Shown here piece by piece: positions 16,519 to 28,307 of a DNA stretch of 64,000 bases. A program made the position numbers and the translations under genes. The notes below the pieces were generated by a model. That model had not been told where the DNA came from. It saw nothing but the letters and a program-made list of their open reading frames with translations, and ran no database searches. Position 1 is the first letter of the stretch; the number at the start of each line of letters is the position of its first letter. Source of the stretch: Gemmatimonadota bacterium (GTDB lineage: Bacteria > Gemmatimonadota > Gemmatimonadetes > Gemmatimonadales > GWC2-71-9); contig JADJAK010000008.1 in the NCBI GenBank assembly GCA_016704275.1, forward strand, positions 62,001 through 126,000. Direction: 5' to 3'.

Positions 16519-19017
16519 ATGCTACTTCCCGCCGTGATGGCGCTGTCCGCCAACGCCCTCCTCCTGCTTGCCATGGTGACCATCTACGACCTGGTCACAG
16601 CGAAGCTGCGTCCGGCGCTCCGGGGGCGGCGCGACGCCGTGCTCGGCATCCTGCTCGGAGCCATCGGGATCGCGTTGATGATGGTCCCCTTCAAGGTGGG
16701 ACCGGGCATCCAATTCGACGCCCGGGGGGTCCTCCTCGTGGTGGCCGGCCTCTATGCCGGCCTCGCGCCCGCCGGAATCGCGATGGCGATGACGGCGGCG
16801 TATCGGCTTTCGCTCGGAGGCGAAGGTGCCCTGATGGGCGTGGTCACCATCATGGCATCAGGTGGGATCGGCCTCGCATGGCGTCACTGGCGTCGCTCCC
16901 GTCTGGCCAATCTCGCGTGGCCCGAACTCCTCGCCCTCGGGATCGCGGTCAACCTGACCACGCTCCTCGGAACGGTCCTGCTGCCGCCCGACCATCGCGC
17001 CGCGGCACGCGACGACGTGATGATCCCGCTCCTTCTGGTCCTGCCGCTCGCCACCATGGTGCTCGGACTCTTGATGCGGGACCGGCTGCGTCGCGGTCGC
17101 GATTTTCGCTCGCTCAAGGCCACCGAGGAGCGGCTGGCGCTGGCGCTCGCCGCCGGCGGCCAGGGGACGTATGACCTCGACGTACGTACCGGGGAGGCGA
17201 TCGTCTCGCCGGAATACGCGTCCATGCTCGGGTACGATCCGGCAACCTTTCGGGAAACCAACGCGGCCTGGATCGAGCGCCTTCACCCCGACGATCGCGA
17301 GCACGTCGCTGCCGCCTTCCGCGACTACATCAGCGGGAATCGGCCGGAGTATCGAGTGGAGTTCCGGCAGCGCACGGCCCATGGGGAGTGGCTCTGGATT
17401 CGATCCGTGGGCCGGACCATGGCCCGCGACCAGCACGGCGCCCCGCTCCGGATGCTCGGCACCCACACCGACATCTCCGAGCAGAAGGCCGCGGAACTGA
17501 CCGCCCGCCTCGAGATGGTCGCGCTCGATGCGGCCGCCGACGCCGTCGTGATCACCGATCGGAACGGCGTCATCCACTGGTGCAATCCGGCGTTCACGAC
17601 GCTCACGGGGTACAGTCGCGAGGAGGCTCTCGGCAGCAGCCCCCGTTTGCTGAGTCGCTCGGGGGCACAGGATCAGGCGTTCTACGAGGAGATGTGGAGC
17701 ACCTTGTTGCGTGGCGAGGTGTGGCGCGGCGAACTCATCAACCGCCGCAAGGATCAGAGCCGCTACGTCGAACAGCAGACGATCACCCCGGTGTCTGACC
17801 CGCAAGGCGTGGTCACCCACTTCATCGCCATCAAGCGCGATGTCACCGCGCAGCGCCGCTTTGAGGCCCAGTTCCACCAGTCGCAGAAGATGGAAAGCGT
17901 CGGTCGCCTCGCCGGGTCGGTCGCCCACGACTTCAACAATCTGCTCACCGTCATCAATTCGTCGATCGACCTGGCCCAGGCCACGCTGCCGCCGGACCAC
18001 GAGGCCAGGCCCGACCTGCAGGAGGCGGAACGCGCCGGGGCGCGTGCCGTCCTGCTGACGCGGCAGCTGCTCGGATTTTCCCGCCAGCAACCCGCGAAGG
18101 TCTCGAGGGTCGACCTGGCCGAGGTGGTCCGTGGCCTGCTGCCGATGCTCGAACGGTTGATCGGGGAGAACATCGAGATCGAAACCCGATTCGCCGAGAC
18201 CCTCCCGCCGGTGCTGATCGATCGGGGTCAGATGGAACAGGTCGTGATGAACCTGGCCATCAACGCGCGCGACGCGATGCCGACGGGTGGCACGCTCACG
18301 TTGGCCATGGCCAACACTCGCCTCCCGTCGGAAGACGGCGAGAGCTGGGTGGAGCTCACCGTACGCGACACCGGCATGGGGATGGACGCCGAGGCGCAGG
18401 AGCATCTCTTTGAACCGTTTTTCACGACCAAGGAACCCGGCAAGGGCACCGGACTTGGACTCGCGACGTGCCTCGGGATCATCACGGGTGCCGGCGGTCG
18501 CATCACGGCGTCGAGCACGCCGGGCCGGGGTACCAGCTTCACCATCCGACTGCCGGGCGCCAGAGGCGACGCCGACACGCCACTTCCGGCCACGGCGGCA
18601 GCGACACCACGCGCGCCGAGCCGTCCCACCGGCGGCCCGGCCTCGGTGCAGCGCATCCTGGTCGTCGACGATGAGGAGCCGGTCCGTCGTGTGATGCGGC
18701 GGGTGCTCGAGCGGGACGGCTTCGAGGTGCTCGAGGCGGTGGATGGCGACGCAGCGCTGGTCGCGATCGCGGAGCACCGCGACTCGCTGGCGCTGGTGAT
18801 CACCGACATGATGATGCCGGGACTGAGCGGGGGGGAGCTGATCGCCAGCGTTCGCGCCGGGGGATCCGCGATGCCGGTGATCCTCACCTCCGGCTACTCG
18901 GTCGAGTTCACGCGCGAGCGGGCCGGAGTCGGTGCGGACGTCACCATCGTGAGCAAGCCCTTCATGATCGACCAGCTGCTGGCCACCGTCCGCAGCGTCC
19001 TCGCGGCCACCAACTAG
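16519..19017 (+). CDS. Hybrid histidine kinase with 5TM sensor, two PAS domains and receiver
   Basis: 832 aa. Residues 1-187 hold five or six membrane segments resembling the 5TMR-LYT (LytS/YhcK-type) sensor module. PAS 1 covers about 200-325 (GTYDLDVRTGE, WLWIRSVGRTM) and PAS 2 about 330-445 (AVVITDRNGVIHWCNPAFT). The HisKA domain has His470 (SVAHDFNNLLTVIN). HATPase_c shows MNLAINARDAMP and GTGLGLATCLGI. The C-terminal receiver (711-832) has Asp763 and Lys in VSKPF. It lies alone, with GAGGAG close before the ATG and TAGTAT upstream as a possible -10. Phosphorelay output genes are not adjacent. Confidence 0.93.
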   Translation: MLLPAVMALSANALLLLAMVTIYDLVTAKLRPALRGRRDAVLGILLGAIGIALMMVPFKVGPGIQFDARGVLLVVAGLYAGLAPAGIAMAMTAAYRLSLGGEGALMGVVTIMASGGIGLAWRHWRRSRLANLAWPELLALGIAVNLTTLLGTVLLPPDHRAAARDDVMIPLLLVLPLATMVLGLLMRDRLRRGRDFRSLKATEERLALALAAGGQGTYDLDVRTGEAIVSPEYASMLGYDPATFRETNAAWIERLHPDDREHVAAAFRDYISGNRPEYRVEFRQRTAHGEWLWIRSVGRTMARDQHGAPLRMLGTHTDISEQKAAELTARLEMVALDAAADAVVITDRNGVIHWCNPAFTTLTGYSREEALGSSPRLLSRSGAQDQAFYEEMWSTLLRGEVWRGELINRRKDQSRYVEQQTITPVSDPQGVVTHFIAIKRDVTAQRRFEAQFHQSQKMESVGRLAGSVAHDFNNLLTVINSSIDLAQATLPPDHEARPDLQEAERAGARAVLLTRQLLGFSRQQPAKVSRVDLAEVVRGLLPMLERLIGENIEIETRFAETLPPVLIDRGQMEQVVMNLAINARDAMPTGGTLTLAMANTRLPSEDGESWVELTVRDTGMGMDAEAQEHLFEPFFTTKEPGKGTGLGLATCLGIITGAGGRITASSTPGRGTSFTIRLPGARGDADTPLPATAAATPRAPSRPTGGPASVQRILVVDDEEPVRRVMRRVLERDGFEVLEAVDGDAALVAIAEHRDSLALVITDMMMPGLSGGELIASVRAGGSAMPVILTSGYSVEFTRERAGVGADVTIVSKPFMIDQLLATVRSVLAATN

Positions 19018-19027
19018 CCGATCGCCA

Positions 19028-19699
19028 TCAGGGCGTCGCGCCCACCGCCTCCACCCAGACCGCCCCACGACTCCCGAACGCCAGCGTGACCGCGAGGGTC
19101 CGAGGGCATCGTGCGCCGGTCGCATCCCGGAGCGACTTGAGGGCGTTGGCCTGCGCGCGGTCGAGGCCGAGTTGCGGCGGGAGCAGCCGGATGACCGTGA
19201 CGCCGATTTGCGACCGATGCGCCGCAGACGGCAAGGAGTCCATCCCAGGGGGTAGCCGCCGATCGACCCACTGGAACCCCACCAGCCCCCGCAACACGAG
19301 CACCCCGTCACCCGCCGAGGGTCGGCTCGGTGCGGCGCCGACGATGTCGTACTCGTGGAGCGAGTCGTCGCGCTGGCGCATCGTCAGCCACGCCTCGCGC
19401 GGTGTCGGCAGGTCGCCGAACGACGCGATCGTGTCGCCCAGCAGGGCGAGATGCGCCGCCGTGAAGCCAAGACGGGTCAGCGTCGCCCCATCGATGGCAT
19501 CGCCCCAACCACCCGGACGACCCGCCAATGGCAGCGTGAGCAAAGGGAGCTCCCCATCGCGCCAGCCGCCCTGGATATGATCGCCGCACGCCTGCACCGT
19601 CACGTGGTGGACGGGGGCGGCGCGCTCGCGCGCGGCCGGCACGATCACCACCGCGTTGAGCACGACCACCAGCCCGATCGCCAATCCGACCGCTTTCAT
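19028..19699 (-). CDS. Membrane-anchored GDYXXLXY/DUF4824-like protein (tentative)
   Basis: 223 aa. One N-terminal hydrophobic segment (VGLAIGLVVVLNAVVIV) anchors a periplasmic, Leu-rich domain without catalytic signature (motifs TLTRLGFTAAHLALLGD, LVGFQWVDRRLPPG). It is translationally coupled (ATGA) to the DUF2157 gene upstream, with GGAGG five bases before the ATG. DUF2157 proteins are commonly followed by accessory proteins of this sort, which is why DUF4824 or a relative is suggested; the family match is uncertain. The role is unknown. Confidence 0.7.
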   Translation of the reverse strand: MKAVGLAIGLVVVLNAVVIVPAARERAAPVHHVTVQACGDHIQGGWRDGELPLLTLPLAGRPGGWGDAIDGATLTRLGFTAAHLALLGDTIASFGDLPTPREAWLTMRQRDDSLHEYDIVGAAPSRPSAGDGVLVLRGLVGFQWVDRRLPPGMDSLPSAAHRSQIGVTVIRLLPPQLGLDRAQANALKSLRDATGARCPRTLAVTLAFGSRGAVWVEAVGATP

Positions 19700-20751
19700 G
19701 GCAGCCTCCGTTCCGCGAGTCGCAACCGCCGCAACAGCAGCAGCGTCCCGAATGCCAACGCGCCCACCAGCAGGAAGAAGAGCCACTTCGGCATCAGCTC
19801 CCAGAACCAGTCGACCGCCCGCAGGAAGAGGAGCATCCCCATCCCGATCGTCCCCGCGCGGACCAGTTCACTGCGATCCCGTGCGAGGCCCTGCCAGATC
19901 ATCACGGCAAAGCTGGCCCCGCCAATCAGCTGGTAGCCGCCCTCGAGGAGCGCCGCGTTCATGCCGTCGAAGAGCGACGCGCTGTGGGTCTGGCCGAGCG
20001 CAAGCAGGGCAACCATCACCGCGGCGGCACCACACGCCCGCCACGTCGTGGTAAAGCTGGGCGGACCGCGTCGCACCAGACGCGGCAGGAAGATCGCGCC
20101 GAGGCCGAGGAGGGCGAGCGGCTCGAAATCGCCATACGCGCCGTCCCACCAGAGGCCCTGCGGAATCGCCGCCAGCGACCAGAGCCAGCCGCCGATCCCG
20201 ACAATCCCGCCGAGCAGTGGCAGCACCAGGCCATAGCCGTAGGCGAGGATCATCGCGAAGCTGCCGACCGCCAGCAGGAAGTTGCGCGAATCGGGGAGAT
20301 CATAGAGCACGCCGAGCGCGGCGAGGTTCACGCCGAAGGCGATCGTGGCGACCGTCGCCACGATCGACGCCACGTAGCCACTCTGCTCACGGCGCGCGGC
20401 CACGGCGGTTCCGATGGCGAGGAGAATCGGCGGAATGGTGACCAACGCCAGCCGCGCCGGCCGGCCGATGTCGTTCCAGGTGGCCGCGACGAAGAAGCCC
20501 CACGCCGCCGACAGCGCGGCGGCGCCGAGGATCGACGCGGCCCGCATCCCGGCGGAGAGACGCGCCTCGCCGCGCGAGAGATCGACCTCCGTCTCGGAGG
20601 CGAGCCGGGTGAGAATGGCGTCGTGATGCGCGCGGATCTGCGTGGCCATCACCGGATCCAGCGTCGCGACGCCCGCCGCCTCGAGCTCGGACAGCTCGGC
20701 GCGGAACGCCACGATGCGATCGGCGCGCTGCTGCGCGCTCTGCTTGGCCAT
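19696..20751 (-). CDS. DUF2157 polytopic membrane protein
   Basis: 351 aa. A cytoplasmic N-terminal part with coiled-coil character (residues 1-70, ending LSAGMRAASILGAA) is followed by about nine or ten membrane helices, as in DUF2157 proteins. ATG 20751 is preferred to the adjacent GTG because GGGGAG sits seven bases upstream. It lies between the DUF885 peptidase gene and its partner at 19028, all codirectional with near-zero spacing. No transport function has been established for the family. Confidence 0.85.
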   Translation of the reverse strand: MAKQSAQQRADRIVAFRAELSELEAAGVATLDPVMATQIRAHHDAILTRLASETEVDLSRGEARLSAGMRAASILGAAALSAAWGFFVAATWNDIGRPARLALVTIPPILLAIGTAVAARREQSGYVASIVATVATIAFGVNLAALGVLYDLPDSRNFLLAVGSFAMILAYGYGLVLPLLGGIVGIGGWLWSLAAIPQGLWWDGAYGDFEPLALLGLGAIFLPRLVRRGPPSFTTTWRACGAAAVMVALLALGQTHSASLFDGMNAALLEGGYQLIGGASFAVMIWQGLARDRSELVRAGTIGMGMLLFLRAVDWFWELMPKWLFFLLVGALAFGTLLLLRRLRLAERRLP

Positions 20752-20755
20752 CACG

Positions 20756-22489
20756 TCACTCCCCGAAGCGCCAGGCGCTCCGATACGTGCGGGTCAGGGG
20801 GCGGTCCGGCTCCAACTGCGCGCGCACCATCTCGATCGGCATCGGCCCCGCCGCCAGCACCGCGTCGTGGAACGACCGGTCGGTCATCTTGCCGCTGGTC
20901 ACCAGCTCGGTGTGCAGGGCGCGCAACTGCATCCCGCCGAGCAGGTAGCCGGCCTGATAGAGCGGCGAGTAGCTGCCGTTGAAGGAGCGGCGCACCTCGC
21001 CGGTGGCGCTCGCCCGCTCGTGGCCCACCGCGTCAACCAGGAAGTCGATGCACTGCTGCGGCGTCCACTCACCCAGGTGGAACTTCAACGAGAAGATGAT
21101 CCGGGCGGCGCGGTGCATCCGCCAGAAGAGCATCCCCATCCGGTTCTCCGGTGTCACCGGGAAGCCGCGGTCCCAGAGGTACAGCTCCCACCAGAGCGCC
21201 CACCCCTCGTGGAAGAACGGCGTCCCGAAGATCCCGCGCGCGGTGCCGTTCCGCGCCGCGGCAAAACCCTGCAGGTGGTGGCCCGGAATCAGCTCATGCT
21301 GCACGGTGGCGCGCGACCCGTGGAGGTTGTTGGCGCGCAGCACCATCAGCTTCTCCTCGTCGGTCATCCCGTCGGTCGGCGACGACACCTGGATCACCTC
21401 GCCGCCGAGGAAGAAGGGCGAGACCTTCTGCGCCGCCGGCGACATCATCTCCATCCGCCAGATCTCCTTCGCCAGCGGCGGCACCGTCACGAGGTTGTTC
21501 TTCTCGACGTACTGGATGGCCTCGAAGGCCATGTCGCGCACCGCGAGCGTTTGCGTCCCGACCGGCGCGAAGTCGTCCTTGGTCTTCTCGGCGGCCTTCT
21601 TCCAGTCGTCGCCGAGGCCCATGCTGCGCGCCGTCTTCTTCGCCTCACCAAGCAGGTAGGCGTATTCCTTCTCCGCGATCGCGATCAACTCCGCCGGCGT
21701 ATAGGCGATCATCTCGGCCTGCAGGTCCACCGCCAGCCCCTCGGCGCCGATCGGATCGCCGACGATCGGTTCATCCTGCCCATCCCGCGCACCAACCAGC
21801 TGCTCCCGCAGGTACTTGCGCCACGCCTCGAGCGCCGCGTCGAAGCGCTTGGCCGGCTCGCCCACCCACCAGGTCATCTCGGCGTCGTAGCCCTGATAGA
21901 AGCGCAGCCACCCCTGGAACTGCCCGCGCAGGTCGGCCGCCGCCTCCGCGGCACGCAGCGCGACGATCTTGGTGGGCCGATTCGCGGGCGCCATCATCGA
22001 GGCGCGGGCGGCGTCGAGCGCGGTCGTCATCGCGGTGATCCGCTTCGCCGCATCGGCGGGCGCCGGGCGCACGAACTTCCGCCGCTCCTCGACCAGGCCG
22101 AACAACGTCGGCGCGAAGGGGAGCAGCGGCGCCATCTCGGCGGCGAGCTTCTGCTCGCGGTCGAGCAGCGCCAACTCGTAGCGCAACTTGTTGTCGAGCA
22201 GCAGGAAGTCCACCTGCCCCGGCCGCGAGAGCTTCTCGAACGGAAGTCGCTGCAGCTCGGTCTGCCAGGAGCGGTAGAAGGAGCGAAACCGGTTCGTGCG
22301 CTCCGGCGAGTACTCCACGGCGTACCGTCGGCCCAGGGCCGCCCGGTCGGTCGACCAACGCTCGAGCACCGGCGCCACTTCACTCCGTGGCCGCGCCACC
22401 AGCGCCAGCAGATCGGGGACGACCGAGTCGCGCGCCTGCGCGGCAAGCGGGGTGGCCAGGAGCAACAACGGCAGAACACGACGGAGCAT
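20756..22489 (-). CDS. Secreted DUF885 family metallopeptidase-like protein
   Basis: 577 aa with a signal peptide ending TPLAAQ. The DUF885 core shows QHELIPGHHLQ (HExxxGHH zinc motif, first His at 398) and the downstream glutamate in FFHEGWALWWE. These arrangements resemble gluzincin-type peptidases, and many members are annotated as dipeptidyl carboxypeptidase-like, although biochemical proof is limited. ATG 22489 begins the signal peptide; upstream in-frame DNA is repeat sequence. It heads a minus-strand unit with the DUF2157 pair. Confidence 0.88.
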   Translation of the reverse strand: MLRRVLPLLLLATPLAAQARDSVVPDLLALVARPRSEVAPVLERWSTDRAALGRRYAVEYSPERTNRFRSFYRSWQTELQRLPFEKLSRPGQVDFLLLDNKLRYELALLDREQKLAAEMAPLLPFAPTLFGLVEERRKFVRPAPADAAKRITAMTTALDAARASMMAPANRPTKIVALRAAEAAADLRGQFQGWLRFYQGYDAEMTWWVGEPAKRFDAALEAWRKYLREQLVGARDGQDEPIVGDPIGAEGLAVDLQAEMIAYTPAELIAIAEKEYAYLLGEAKKTARSMGLGDDWKKAAEKTKDDFAPVGTQTLAVRDMAFEAIQYVEKNNLVTVPPLAKEIWRMEMMSPAAQKVSPFFLGGEVIQVSSPTDGMTDEEKLMVLRANNLHGSRATVQHELIPGHHLQGFAAARNGTARGIFGTPFFHEGWALWWELYLWDRGFPVTPENRMGMLFWRMHRAARIIFSLKFHLGEWTPQQCIDFLVDAVGHERASATGEVRRSFNGSYSPLYQAGYLLGGMQLRALHTELVTSGKMTDRSFHDAVLAAGPMPIEMVRAQLEPDRPLTRTYRSAWRFGE

Positions 22490-22551
22490 GGGCACCGGAC
22501 CGGTGGCTGAGGGAAGTGTCAAACGTGCGGGGAAGGAGGCGGGATGGGAAG

Positions 22552-22693
22552 AGCGAGAAGCGAGGATCGATGATCGATGGTCGATGATCGATGGCGCCCA
22601 AGGGCCTCGGGATTCCCCTTTCTGGCCCAGAGACACACCTTATGAGCAGTTATCGACCATCGACCATCGATCATCGACCATCGATCATCCATC
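22552..22693. repeat. Compound inverted heptamer arrays in a divergent gap
   Basis: A short GCGAGAA stretch (22552-22563) runs into GATCGAT/GGTCGAT units (22563-22593). After a 57-bp centre come five inverted units CGACCAT/CGATCAT (22651-22693). The arms can form a long hairpin. They occupy most of the divergent intergenic region between the DUF885 and DinB genes, so they must overlap or flank both promoters. Confidence 0.85.
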
Positions 22694-22721
22694 ACCCCTC
22701 CCTTCCTTGGAATCCCGTCTC

Positions 22722-23231
22722 ATGCGCCTCCCCCTCCTCCTCCTCCTCGCCGCCTCTCCACTCGCCGCCCAGTCCGGCAATCATGTCGCCGGCACGGTCC
22801 GCGACGTCTGGACGCCGACCATCGGCTTCATCACCACGGCCGCCGAGGAAATGCCCGAGGCGAAGTACGCCTTCCGGCCGGTGGCGGGGGTGCGGACGTT
22901 CGGCGAACTGATCGGCCATGTCGCCGGAGCCCAGAACATGATCTGCGCCGCCGTCCTCGGCGATCCGCAGCCGAAGGAGGACGCCGTGGAGAAGTCGGCG
23001 ACGACCAAGGCGGCGCTGGTCGCGGCACTCAAGGCCTCGACCGCCTACTGTGCCAAGGCGTATGCCATCTCCGACGCGGCGATCCACCAGGAGATCACCA
23101 TCTGGGGCGAGAAGCGCAGCAAGCTCTGGGCACTGGTGACCAACGCGGCCCACGACGATGAGCACTACGGCAACATCGTCACCTACCTGCGGATGAATGG
23201 CATGGTCCCGCCGTCGAGCCGGGGGCAGTGA
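22722..23231 (+). CDS. Exported DinB/YfiT-like protein
   Basis: 169 aa: signal peptide (MRLPLLLLLAASPLAAQ) plus a four-helix DinB-type bundle. Putative metal histidines are in LIGHVAGAQNM and HDDEHYGN near the C-terminus. DinB-superfamily proteins include thiol-dependent transferases, but an exported version is unusual and its substrate is unknown. The ATG opens the signal peptide. The stop overlaps the ATG of the next gene (TGATG), so it is coupled to the serine hydrolase. Confidence 0.87.
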   Translation: MRLPLLLLLAASPLAAQSGNHVAGTVRDVWTPTIGFITTAAEEMPEAKYAFRPVAGVRTFGELIGHVAGAQNMICAAVLGDPQPKEDAVEKSATTKAALVAALKASTAYCAKAYAISDAAIHQEITIWGEKRSKLWALVTNAAHDDEHYGNIVTYLRMNGMVPPSSRGQ

Positions 23232-24502
23232 TGCTCCGCACCGCCACCAGCCGCCTGCTGCTGCTCGCCGCGTTGGTGGCGGCTCCGCTGCAGGCGCAAC
23301 TCGTCGCGCAAACGACACCAGCCGCCCAGAGGGTCGAGGGCACCTCGCGGGCCCGACTCCGCAATCTCACCACCCTGCTCGACGACTACGTGGCGCAGGG
23401 CAAGCTCGCGGGCGGCGTGCTGCGCGTCCAGCGGCATGGCCAGGTCGTCTACGAGCATGCCTTTGGAATGCGCGACCGCGAGGCGAAGGACAGCATGCGC
23501 GCCGATGGCATCTTCCGGATCGCCTCGCAGACCAAGGCGCTGGTGAGCGTCGGCATCATGATGCTGCAGGAGGAAGGGAAGCTGCTGATCGATCAGCCGC
23601 TCTCCCGCTACCTCCCGGAGTGGGAAAAGACGACGGTCGCGGTCGCGAAGAGCGGTGGCGGATACGACGTGGTGCCGGCCAAGCGTCAGATCAGGCTCCG
23701 CGACCTCCTCACCCACACCGCCGGCATCGGTTACGGCTACGGCCCCGCCAGCGATCAGTGGAAGGCCGCGGGGATTCAGGGGTGGTACTTCGCCGACCGC
23801 AACGAGACCGTCGCGGCCGTCATGAAGCGCATGGCCGCGCTGCCGATGGACGCGCAGCCCGGCGCGGCGTTCGTCTACGGCTACAACACCGACATTCTCG
23901 GCGCCGTGATCGAAGCCGTCTCCGGGCAGACTCTCGCCGAGTTCCTCAAGGCACGGCTGTTCGTGCCGCTCCGGATGACCAGCACCGCCTTCTACGTCGA
24001 CCCGGCCAACCGTGGCCGCTTCGCGACCGTCTACACCGCCGTCAACGGCAAGCTCGAGCCCTCGCCGACGCCGGGCGCGATGACCGGCCAGGGGGCGTAC
24101 GTCGACGGGCCGCGGATCGCCTTCTCCGGCGGCGCCGGCATCACCTCGACGGCCGGCGACTATGCCCGATTTCTGCAGATGCTCCTCAACGGCGGCCAAC
24201 TGGACGGCGCACGAATCCTCTCGCCGACCACCGTCAAGCTGATGACCGTCAACCATGCCGGCACCCTCTATGGCAGCGACGGCTTCGGCCTCGGCTTCTC
24301 CATCAAGCAGACCCTTGGCACCTCCGGCCTGCCGGGCTCCCTCGGCGAATACGGCTGGGGCGGCGCCTACCACTCGACCTACTGGGTCGACCCGCAAGAG
24401 GATATGGTCGTCACGTACATGACCAACCTCAACGACACCGGCGGCGTCGATGACCACCAGCGGATTCGGGCGTTGATCTACGCGGCGATTGTCGGGAAGT
24501 AA
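23231..24502 (+). CDS. Secreted beta-lactamase-family serine hydrolase (class C/EstB type)
   Basis: 423 aa. The signal peptide ends APLQAQ. The active-site SxxK tetrad is SQTK at 99-102; the YxN element is YGYNTDILG, and a C-terminal GWGGAYHS stands where HxG/KTG normally lies. Such proteins are esterases, D-amino-acid peptidases or transesterases more often than true beta-lactamases. ATG 23231 overlaps the DinB stop; a GTG three bases earlier is the alternative. Cotranscribed with the exported DinB protein. Confidence 0.92.
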   Translation: MLRTATSRLLLLAALVAAPLQAQLVAQTTPAAQRVEGTSRARLRNLTTLLDDYVAQGKLAGGVLRVQRHGQVVYEHAFGMRDREAKDSMRADGIFRIASQTKALVSVGIMMLQEEGKLLIDQPLSRYLPEWEKTTVAVAKSGGGYDVVPAKRQIRLRDLLTHTAGIGYGYGPASDQWKAAGIQGWYFADRNETVAAVMKRMAALPMDAQPGAAFVYGYNTDILGAVIEAVSGQTLAEFLKARLFVPLRMTSTAFYVDPANRGRFATVYTAVNGKLEPSPTPGAMTGQGAYVDGPRIAFSGGAGITSTAGDYARFLQMLLNGGQLDGARILSPTTVKLMTVNHAGTLYGSDGFGLGFSIKQTLGTSGLPGSLGEYGWGGAYHSTYWVDPQEDMVVTYMTNLNDTGGVDDHQRIRALIYAAIVGK

Positions 24503-24577
24503 GCGAGAAGCGAGAAGCGAGAAGCGAGAAGCGTGGCCCAGCGGAGGGATCTTCCCGCCAGACCACGCTTCTCGCTT
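24503..24577. repeat. Heptamer array (GCGAGAA) with 15-bp hairpin, convergent gap
   Basis: Four and a half tandem units start at the serine-hydrolase stop codon. The last part, 24522-24536 (aagcgagaagcgtgg), pairs perfectly with 24563-24577, giving a 15-bp stem around a 26-bp centre. The centre is the near reverse complement of the centre at 51299-51325. It lies between convergent genes and could terminate both. Confidence 0.88.
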
Positions 24578-24608
24578 TACCGACGCGCCTGGATCTCCCC
24601 TTTCGTAC

Positions 24609-24628
24609 GGGCGACGCATGCGTCGCCC
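24609..24628. repeat. GCATGC-centred palindrome, copy 5
   Basis: Perfect 20-bp copy directly abutting the stop codon of the DUF2892 gene, with flanking GTAC and CTACG. Confidence 0.88.
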
Positions 24629-24829
24629 CTACGCCTTTTTGCACCCCAACACCCCCGCCGCCCCCAGGATCTTCTCCAGCGGGCAGAATCCCGTGAAGCT
24701 CGATTGCACCAGATTCACCCCGACGAACGCGGTGAAGTAGTACCACGCCGGGTTCACCCAATGGGCGAGCGCCAACGAGAGCAGGACGAACAGGCCGGCG
24801 AAGCGGCGGATGATGCCATCAGGACACAT
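24629..24829 (-). CDS. DUF2892 (YgaP-like) small membrane protein
   Basis: 66 aa with two membrane segments (FAGLFVLLSLALAHWV and YYFTAFVGVNLVQSSF) followed by GFCPLEKILGAAGV. The last motif, with its conserved CPL, is the DUF2892 hallmark seen in the membrane part of rhodanese YgaP. A GGAG precedes the ATG. It is last in the RND efflux operon, after the PII-like gene. DUF2892 proteins are often near sulfur or metal handling systems; the role here is unknown. Confidence 0.85.
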   Translation of the reverse strand: MCPDGIIRRFAGLFVLLSLALAHWVNPAWYYFTAFVGVNLVQSSFTGFCPLEKILGAAGVLGCKKA

Positions 24830-24858
24830 GAGGACTCCCCTCCGGGGGCTGGTGGTGA

Positions 24859-25145
24859 TCAGAGTGTTTGTTCGACCGGCAGCACGAAGGCATGCAGCCG
24901 TTCGCCTGGCGGCAGTGCAGCCGACGCGGCGGCGGCGGCAGCCATGACCACCGGCACCTGGGCGCTCTCCACGACGCTGAACATCGCGGAGCCGCCGCCT
25001 GGGAATGCCCGCGTGCCTTCGTGCCGTCCGGTGCGGCCGGCGCCGTGCACCTCGCCAAGGTCGGTGTGACCGGGGAGGCCGAGCCCCTCGACCAGGGCGT
25101 GCAACCGCTGAGGATCGGGGCCGAGGTACAGGAAGAGCACGAGTT

Positions 25146-25149
<4 letters not shown>
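24859..25149 (-). CDS. PII-like transporter-associated protein (PG0541-type)
   Basis: 96 aa, cytoplasmic. The ferredoxin-like layout (KLVLFLYLGPDP, LHALVEGLGLPGHTDLGEVHGAG, AMFSVVESAQVPVV) resembles PII/GlnB-like proteins, especially the small transporter-associated family typified by PG0541. The T-loop tyrosine region of GlnB is absent. The ATG overlaps the rnd stop in an ATGA with AGGAG eight bases upstream, implying tight coupling to the pump. A regulatory interaction with the RND subunit is inference from gene order. Confidence 0.75.

Positions 25150-28306
<3,157 letters not shown>

Positions 28307-28307
<1 letters not shown>

Noticed and set aside
24503..24577. CRISPR array
   Set aside because: Units are 7 bp and contiguous with no spacers of 25-40 bp, and there are no cas genes in the window.
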